Shown one piece after another: positions 56,701 through 64,000 of a stretch of 64,000 nt of DNA. Position numbers and translations under genes: made by a program. This DNA is from Patella vulgata (lineage: Eukaryota > Mollusca > Gastropoda > Patellidae). Within the stretch, counting starts at the first letter, position 1. Each line of letters starts with the position of its first letter. The stretch is from assembly GCF_932274485.2 (NCBI RefSeq), contig NC_065884.2, forward strand, positions 36,723,540 through 36,787,539, written 5' to 3'. The notes beneath the pieces were generated by a model that worked only from the letters and a program-made list of their open reading frames with translations, had not been told where the DNA came from and made no database searches.

Positions 56701-59644
56701 AGATCTTTGTGTTATAAACTTACATTTCAAGTTTCAACAAAATGGGATAACTAGCGGCTGCCAGGCAGAATACGCCCACATTTTCGAGAGATGGATAGAG
56801 AACAAGCTAAAAAGAAAGTGATTTTTCCTACAATCAAGGGCCATAATTCAGGAAATTACAATTCGATATGCGCAAATATCGAAAGGAACCGAAATCTTTG
56901 GGTTATAAACTTACATTTCAAGTTTCAACAAAATCGGATAAAAATTGTGACCTCTATAGGGTCCACAACCTTGATATACCATATTTTTAAGCTAAATGAG
57001 AACGAGGGGCGGCCATTTTGTCAGTCAGTTTTGGGCCGATTTTCACGAAATTCGAACTTAGCCGTCCTTAGGGTGTAACGGTGTAATAATTATACGTTTT
57101 TTTTAAATCGGATAAAAATTATGACCTCTATAGGGTCCACAAGCTAAAAACGTGATTTTTCATACAATCAGGGGCCATAATTCAGGAAATTATGGTCCGA
57201 TATGCGCGAATATCGAAAGGAACTGAGATCTTTTGGGTTATAAACTTACATTTCAAGTTTCAACAAAATCGGATAAAAATTGTGACCTCTATAGGGTCCA
57301 CAACCTTGATATACCATATTTTTAAGCTAAATGAGAACGAGGGGCGGCCATTTTGTCAGTCAGTTTTGGGCCGATTTTCACGAAATTCGAACTTAGCCGT
57401 CCTTAGGGTGTAACGGTGTAATAATTATACGTTTTTTTTTAAATCGGATAAAAATTATGACCTCTATGGGGTCCACAAGCTAAAATCACGATTTTTTGTA
57501 CAATCTGGGGCCATAATTCAGGAAGTTACGGTCCGATATGCGCGAATATCGAAAGGAACTGAGACCTTTGGGTTATAAACTTACATTTCAAGTTTCAACA
57601 AAATCGGATAAAAATTGTAACCTCTATAGGGTCCACAACCTTGATATACCATATTTTTACGCTATTTGAGAACGAACGGCGGCCATTTTGTCTGTCAGTT
57701 TTGGGCCGATTTTCACGAAATTCAAACTCAGCCGTTCTTAGGGTTCAACGGTGATATAATAATACGTTTTTTTAAATCTGATAAAAATTATGACCTCTAT
57801 AGGGTCCACAAGCTAAAAACGCGATTTTTTGTACAATCAGGGTTCGATATGCGCGAATATCGAAAGGAACCGAGATCTTTGAGTTATAAACTTAAAATCG
57901 GTTAAAAATTGTGACCTCTATAGGGTCCACAGGCTAAAAACGTGATTTTGCGTACAAACAGGGGCCTTAATCCATGAAGTTTCGATCCGATACATGCCAA
58001 TATTGAAAGCAGCCGAGATCTTTTTGAGATAAACCTATATTTCAAGTTTCGTCAAAATCGGATAAGAATTGTGACCTCTAGAGTGTCCACAAACAAATTG
58101 TGGACGGACGTCCGGACGGACAGGGGCGACGGCATAATACGTCCATATGAAAATGTGGGCGTATAAATATTGTGACCTCTATAGGGTCCACAACCTTGAT
58201 ATACCATATTTTTACGCTATCTGAGAACTATGGGCGGCCATTTTGTTAGTCAGTTTTGGTCCGATTGTTACGAAATTTAAACTCAGCCATCCTTAGGGTG
58301 TAACGGTAATATATTAAAACATTTTTTTAAATCGGATAAAAATTACGAACTCTATAGGGTCCATAGTTCAGGAAGTAACGGTCATATATTCAAACGTTTT
58401 TTTTAAATCGGATAAAAATTATGACCTCTATAGGGTCCACAAGCTAAAAACGTGATTTTTCATACAATCAGGGGCCATAATTCAGGAAATTATGGTCCGA
58501 TATGCGCGAATATCGAAAGGAACTGAGATCTTTTGGGTTATAAACTTACATTTCAAGTTTCAACAAAATCGGATAAAAATTGTGACCTCTATAGGGTCCA
58601 CAACCTTGATATACTAGATTTTTACGCTATCTGAGAACTATGGACAGCCATTTTGTTAGTCAGTTTTAGTCTGATTTTTACGAAATTGTTCACAAACAAT
58701 TGTGGACGGGCAGACGGACAGGGGCGATGACAATATACGTCCACATGAAAATGCATTTCAAGTTTCATCAAAATCGGATTAAAATTATGACCTCTACAGG
58801 GTCCACAACCTTGATATACCATATTTTTATACCATTCGCGTACAAGCGGAGGCCATTTTGTCCGACAGTTTTGGTCCAATTTTCACAAAATTCAAACTCA
58901 ACCTTTCTTATGGTGCTACGGTGATATATTCAAACGATTTTTAAAATCAGATAATAACTGTGACCTTCAGAAAAAGGCAATTTTTCGTATAATCAGGGGA
59001 AATAATTCAGGAAGTTACGATCCGATATGCGCAAATACCGAAAGGAACCAAGATCTTTGGGTTATAAACATACATTTCAAGTTTCATCAAAATCAAAATT
59101 AAAATTGTTACCTCTACAGGCTCCACAACCTTGATATATTATATTTTTACACTATTCGTGTAGAAGCGGCAGCCATTTTGTCTGGCAATCTTGGTCCGAT
59201 TTTCACGAAATTCGAACTCAACCTTCCTTACGGTGTAACGGTGATATAATCAAACGTTTTTTTAAATCGGATAATAATTGTGACCTCCAGTGGGACCACA
59301 AGCTAAAAAAGGCGATTTTTCGAACAATCAGGGGCCGTAATTCAGGAAGTTAGGATCCGATATGCGAAAATATCAAAAGTAACCAAGATCTTTAGGTTAT
59401 AAACATGCATTTCAAGTTTCATCAAAATCGAATTAAAATTGTGACCTCTACAGGGTCCACAACCTTGATATACCATAATTTTAAACTATTTGCATACAAA
59501 CGGGTGGCCATTTTGTCCGGCAATTTTGGTCCGATTTTCACGAAATTCAAACTCAACCTTCCTTACGGTGTAACAGTGATATAATCAAACGTTTTTTTAA
59601 ATCCGATAATAATTGTGACCTCCAGAGGGACCACAAGCTAAAAG
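53746..59644 (+). repeat. Family-1 array, largest block (5.9 kb), in gene X intron
   Basis: Alternating A (about 160 bp) and B (about 174 bp) monomers, with repeated leader insertions near 53998, 55215, 55392, 55558, 55745 and 56755. Caps lie near 58090-58165 and 58690-58750. The 55.2-57.5 kb part is the most homogeneous, suggesting recent amplification. The last units from 58.7 kb are more diverged. Many short open frames here are just translated monomers. Confidence 0.9.
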
Positions 59645-60357
59645 ATAGGTTGGCAGGCAACGAAACATACGTCCACAGCAGCTAAATCGTCAGGGCAGTC
59701 AACAAGTGTTGTTGCATATGTTTACTTTTTTCGGTAATGGAACAATTATAATACACTAAAATCTGATTAAGAGTAACAAGTCGTGAAGTAATTATCAGAA
59801 AACCATTAGAATTTGTTTGGTTTTTATAAAGTTCTGCCCCATGCTAACGCTTAGTATAAAAAACTTTTAATATCATGGATTTAGCTGTTCAAGTCATAAA
59901 AATTGACTTGTTCGTATCAAGATCTTAAACTCTGTGTATCAATCTGAAGTCAATCGGATGATAACTTTAGCCTCTAGAGCGTCACAAGATTTTTCAAAGT
60001 GATCAAGGGCCATAACTTTGGCAGTAATTATCGGAAATCTTTGAAAATCAATAGACTTCTTCGTCTCATGACCTTAAACACTGTGTATAAATTTAAAGTC
60101 AATCGGATATTAACTTTAGCCTCTAGAGCATCCACAAGATTTTTTTCAAAGTGATCAAGGGCCAGGACTCTGGCAGTAATTATCTGAAATCGCTGAAAAT
60201 CAATGGACTTCTTCGTCTCATGACCTTAAACACTGTGTATAAATTTAAAGGGATATTAACTTTAGCCTCTAGATCGTCCACAAGCAATTGTGGATGCCAG
60301 ACCGCCAGACGGGGACGACGACAATATACAACCACATTTCAAAGTGGGCGTATAAAA
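59645..60357 (+). repeat. Family-2 array element, complete
   Basis: The leader AAACATACGTCCACAGCAGC and TAAATCGTCAGGGCAGTCAA, three body units (TTAACTTTAGCCTCTAGAGC, GGCCATAACTTTGGCAGTAA) and a cap with CAAGCAATTGTGG and AAAGTGGGCGTATAAAAA. A second partial cap follows to about 60420. Confidence 0.82.
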
Positions 60358-60639
60358 ATTGGGGACGGACGGACAAACAGGGGCGACGGCATAATACATA
60401 TGAAAATGTGGGCGTATAAAAATGTATTTGTCTGCAAATGCGAAAAGAACCAGATAGAGACCCTCGTCAATATGGGGCACACCTACAAATGTGTATGTTA
60501 TCATCGATAAAAGCACCAAGAATAGTTTGAATATTCCAATCTTCAGTCTGATTAATAGTTTTCTTGTAACAATTAGAATGGGTACTATATACATGTACAT
60601 GTAGTTGATGAACTTGATGAAATCTGACACTAATTACCT

Positions 60640-60850
60640 CCGTGGACAAATACTGGTTCCAGCAGATTACATAAGTCAAAAGTTAGGCTTTTCCAGCTGC
60701 GATTTTGACTTAAAAACATTTTTTTTACTACCCAGGATAAATATAAAATAGAATTTATTGGAGGAGTTATTAGTTACAATTAGGCTATTTTTTTCACCGG
60801 ACTTATCAAAACAGCGAAAGTGTTATTGCAATAAATAAATTCATACATAA
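60640..60850. other. Short unassigned intron sequence
   Basis: It lies just downstream of the gene X donor at 60858. AT-rich, with no feature recognised. Confidence 0.4.
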
Positions 60851-60858
60851 TGTCTAAC

Positions 60859-61490
60859 CTGCTGGTTTTGTTTCGCACTGGACTAAATTGTCTCTCTTTT
60901 GTGTGCCTCCAACTCGAAAATACTTGGATTTTTTCTTGCAAATGATACAGATATCTGGTAAGACTGACTTCCTTAGCTCTGATGATGAAGTAGTAGGAAG
61001 ATTGATGAGATCAATGATGGAGTAGGTGATGAACAAAAAACACCTTTACTCTTAGTTTTTAAAGATGATGAAGTACAACTAGTACTAGGCCTAGAAGTAG
61101 TAGTTGTATTTGGGTTGACTGTAGATGCTGCCTTCTCACTCTCTATTTTTGCTTTTTTCTCACATCTTTTAACTGCTTTTATGAGCCTTGCTTTGTCCGT
61201 AAAACGTGTATAACACATTGGGTGAAATCCATAACCACTATCAACTGTATCTTCAATAACCTTCGTGATCAATCCATTTGTATTAAAAAATGCTGCAATG
61301 GATTGGTCATTTCCATCCAATTCTAACCATTCTCTAGCCACCTCACAACATTTGTCCTACCTTGTCTTTGTGAAGGGTTCTCCGCCTTCCTTCTTTACAC
61401 TGTCTAGGTGAACAATACAAAATATCTGAGGCTTTGTGGTCATTTCTTGTAGTATACATACATTCTATCGCTGCAATGTGTTAATGGTGC
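60859..61490 (-). pseudogene. Gene X, N-terminal exon
   Basis: On the minus strand: ASDILYCSPRQCKEGRRR, CCEVAREWLELDGNDQSIAAFF, GFHPMCYTRFTDKARL, a Ser/Thr-rich linker, then LPDICIICKKKSKYF and RDNLVQCETKPA, ending at donor CAG|GTTAGA (60859/60858). The Cys/His pairs suggest treble-clef or zinc-ribbon units. Frame changes occur near 61345 and 61030, and the true start Met is unclear. Confidence 0.7.
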
Positions 61491-61814
61491 TCGCCATTTT
61501 GTGTTTATCAACAACCAAGTTAAGCGATTGAAGACAATGACATGATTAGTCGATTGTGGACTAAACGACCGCATGATGCGGTGAACAAATTTGAACTCTG
61601 TCCAGTAACCTTGCGCACTATGAATTTTACTATTGATAATTAATCCGGAATTTAATGAAGAATATCATCGAAGAACTATTAAATTTTTTGTTGAACAACA
61701 CAGCAAACGCTTGTTACTATATTAACTATACACCGATAAAATTTCTTCTAGACCGAATTTGAAGGAACGAAAATATTTTGCAACGAGAATTTGTTCCCAT
61801 GGAATGCGGCCTAT

Positions 61815-62610
61815 TTGTTTTTCATATCAATTTCACACAGATTGGATGATAACTTCTGTCGTTAAAATGTTTACAACGTGCAGCAATATGAAACAAGGGT
61901 AATAACTCTAGAGGAAATTAATGGAATTTGCTGAAATTCAAAAGGCTTCTTCGTTTCACTAATATAAGTAATGCATATAATGGTTAGCATTATAAGGTCT
62001 GTCATTGAGTCAACTTGCAGGGTTTCGATTCCCCGGTTGTACATGACAAGGAGTAGGGTCGCCAGACCAACCTCTTGGGTTTTCTCCGGGTCCTTTTGTC
62101 TCTAGAGCATTCACAAGGTGCAACAAAGTGAAAAGTGAAACAAGGGCCATAACTCAGGAATTGATAAACGGAATTTGCTGAAATTTGATAGGCTTCTTCG
62201 TTTTACCAATTTAAATAATGCATGTAAATTTAATACAGATCGGATCATAACGTTTGTAGACAGAGCGTTCACAAAGTTCAACAAAGTGAAACAAGGGTCA
62301 TAACTTTAGAAGTTATAAATGGAAATTGATGAAATTCGATAGGCTTCTTCTTTTTATTAATTTGAATAACGCAGGTGAAACAAGGGCCATAAACTCTAGA
62401 AGTTATAAATGCAAACTGCTGAAATTTGATAGGCTTCTTCGTTTTACTAATTTATATAATGTATCTAAATTTCATACAGATCGGATGATCACTTTTGTAG
62501 TTATCAACAAAGTGAAACAAGGGTCAATCTCTAGAAGTTATAAATGCAAATTGCTGAAATAAAATAGGCTTCTTCAATTTACCAAATTAAATAATACTAA
62601 TTTAAATAAT
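61815..62610 (+). repeat. Array related to family 2
   Basis: About five units of about 150 bp share CAGATCGGATGATAACTTTTG, GTTCAACAAAGTGAAACAAG, GGCCATAACTCTAGAAGTTA and ATAGGCTTCTTCGTTTTACT. The right part of 29187-29895 is the same type. No cap is seen here. Confidence 0.75.
61983..62100 (+). mobile_element. SINE family 2 fragment
   Basis: GTCATTGAGTCAACTTGCAG, GTTTCGATTCCCCGGTTGTA and TTGGGTTTTCTCCGGGTCC match the family-2 SINE head and core. Both ends are truncated. Confidence 0.65.
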
Positions 62611-62879
62611 ACATGTAAATAGATAGAAAAGGTGATTTTGAGATTATGATTATACATTTGATTTTATTAGTTTTTCAAGTAGATCTCATCATTCTTCTCC
62701 CAAAACTTTTTACAGATTCAAAATCGGATGAACATTTTTTTTTTTTTTATGGAGGCTCAAAGTTGCAATTTTTTACTTTTCGCAGAAGAAAGGTTTTTCA
62801 ACGCCTTGAAAAAGTCATTTTTGGTGTTTTTTGCAATGTCATATTTCATTTCATAGCAAAACTATCAAAAATTTAGATG

Positions 62880-63960
62880 TAAATTCATGAAATACAACTT
62901 TAAAACTAATTATGTTCCGATTTTCACATTTTTGTAACAATTACTCTGATTTCCCAAGCAACTCCAAAATATATAGGTTTTCGCAAAAATTATATTTTGT
63001 CAAAGTGATTTTGGTCAATTTTTTCATCAAAAATTGTCTTGTCCATGTTATATCTGAAATATTGAACCTGGTTGTTATGCATTTTAAAATCAGTAGCTAT
63101 CAAGTAAGATTAACAGGAAAAAAAAGGAGAAAAATATTCATATGCCTTCTCTCAAGTGCAGGATATATGTTCATTTTTGAACAATTTTCCACGGGAGCAA
63201 ATTGCCTATTTTTGGGGCATTTTTTGGACATTAATAAAATAAGAAGGAATGGAGATACATAAGTGAAATTATGTGAACATGTCAAAAAGTTTGTGAATTT
63301 TTAAAATTACATACTACTAATCTGCCATATATTATCTATTTTGGTTGTCATAGCAACCAAAATGGAAAAAAATGCAATTTTATACCATTTTCAACGGAGA
63401 TACATAAGTGAAATTATGTGAACATGTCAAAAAGTTTGTGAATTTTTAAAATTACATACTACTAATCTGCCATATATTATCTATTTTGGTTGTCATAGCA
63501 ACCAAAATGGAAAAAAATGCAATTTTAGACCATTTTCAATCCTATTTACGATAACCCAAAAGGTGATCTCCACATTTTAAAGTAGGCAATTTAAAATATT
63601 TGAAACCCATGCAATATCAAATTATATGGATTGTGTAAGTTTGAGAGAAATATGAAGGAGTTTGAGTTGTTACCATAGCAACCAGTTATTTTTTTTGCAA
63701 AAAGCATTATTTTCCAATATTTATGACATCAATATAGATAATTAATTGTATTATCTTAAAATCAGAAGCTATCAGGCCAGATTTTAAAAAATAAATAAAA
63801 TCAAAATATTTTTATGTCTTCTCTCAACACCAGGAAAGGGGTTCACTTTTGAAAAACATTCCTCAGTAGCAAATTGCCCATTTTCGTGTTCAGCGACCCC
63901 GAAAACATATAAAACGATATATTAATGACCTAGGATGGTGAAAAATGATTTCTTTGTATT
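62880..63960 (+). repeat. Degenerate long tandem repeat at the window end
   Basis: A segment from about 63085 (ATCAGTAGCTATCAAG, CCTTCTCTCAAGTGCAGGA, GCAAATTGCCTATTTT) recurs in diverged form at about 63760-63880, a period near 670 bp. Within it, 63251-63395 is directly duplicated (period 145 bp) with near identity. No gene was recognised. Confidence 0.6.
63344..63682. promoter_or_regulatory. Three X-box-like palindromes
   Basis: GTTGTCATAGCAAC occurs at 63344-63357 and 63489-63502 (through the 145-bp duplication), and GTTACCATAGCAAC at 63669-63682. All fit the RFX X-box pattern GTHNYYATRRNAAC exactly. There is no adjacent gene in the window, and the sites lie in repeated DNA, so function is only a possibility. 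Confidence 0.35.
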
Positions 63961-64000
63961 TTTCTCACCATTTTTGGCTGCCATCTTGAATATTTAATTT

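Noticed and set aside
53746-59644. CRISPR array
   Set aside because: Units are 160-174 bp, without 20-50 bp identical repeats and unique spacers, and the genome is eukaryotic.
62646-63262. Hydrophobic plus-strand frames near the window end
   Set aside because: They are AT-driven Phe/Ile/Leu-rich frames in repeated DNA without start context or splice sites.

Overview
This is AT-rich, intron-containing eukaryotic DNA with very high repeat content. The dominant arrays (array units carrying GGGCCATAATTCAGG, ends rich in GGACGGACGG and finishing in GTGGGCGTATAAAAA), two tRNA-headed SINE families and Tc1, hAT-like, pogo-like and Penelope-like remnants resemble what is known from mollusc genomes, bivalves in particular. 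That assignment rests on remembered repeat style, not on a search. I see no bacterial-type operons, rRNA or CRISPR.

Only a few stretches look like host coding sequence, and all are on the minus strand. (1) Three exons at 28447-28321, 13124-12898 and 7461-3778 join in phase. They encode the second half of a bromodomain followed by a long disordered tail of about 1,230 residues. The tail has a classical NLS and a GILK...RVSF motif pair, the pattern of protein phosphatase 1 docking subunits. The gene spans more than 24 kb; its first exons are outside the window or were not found. (2) A multi-exon gene, here called gene X, runs from about 61.5 kb to 39.0 kb. It has zinc-binding-like N-terminal motifs and a C-terminal half whose motif order resembles FEN1/XPG-type PIN nucleases. 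It is broken by several insertions and frame changes. (3) Gene Y, at 50.3-44.3 kb, has three phase-compatible exons of the Crypton-derived QRICH1/ZMYM/KIAA1958-like type, cut short by an array element. (4) Gene Z, at 47.2-46.4 kb, keeps only its two ends and is surrounded by repeated copies of TAACGTATGTT.

Repeat layout: 0.8-3.4 kb tandem units and SINEs; 8.2-12.8 kb mixed repeats, a pogo-like element and fold-back hairpins; 13.4-18.0 kb a family-1 array; 18.4-19.3 kb a Penelope-like RT remnant; 19.4-21.3 kb two further tandem arrays; 21.57-24.65 kb stacked Tc1 elements, one apparently intact; 24.7-27.4 kb a Tc1 element split by an array; 27.9-31.8 kb arrays and SINEs; 34.06-38.10 kb a fold-back element with long, nearly perfect inverted arms; 40.8-43.6 kb a BEL/Pao fossil interrupted by a MITE; 43.6-49.0 kb array pieces, a hAT-like MITE and a SINE; 53.7-60.4 kb the largest array; 61.8-62.6 kb another array; 62.9-64.0 kb a degenerate repeat holding three X-box-like palindromes.

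The most interesting items are the bromodomain/PP1-docking gene, gene X with its apparently undescribed nuclease-like architecture, the gene Z locus with its dispersed motif, and the fold-back element.
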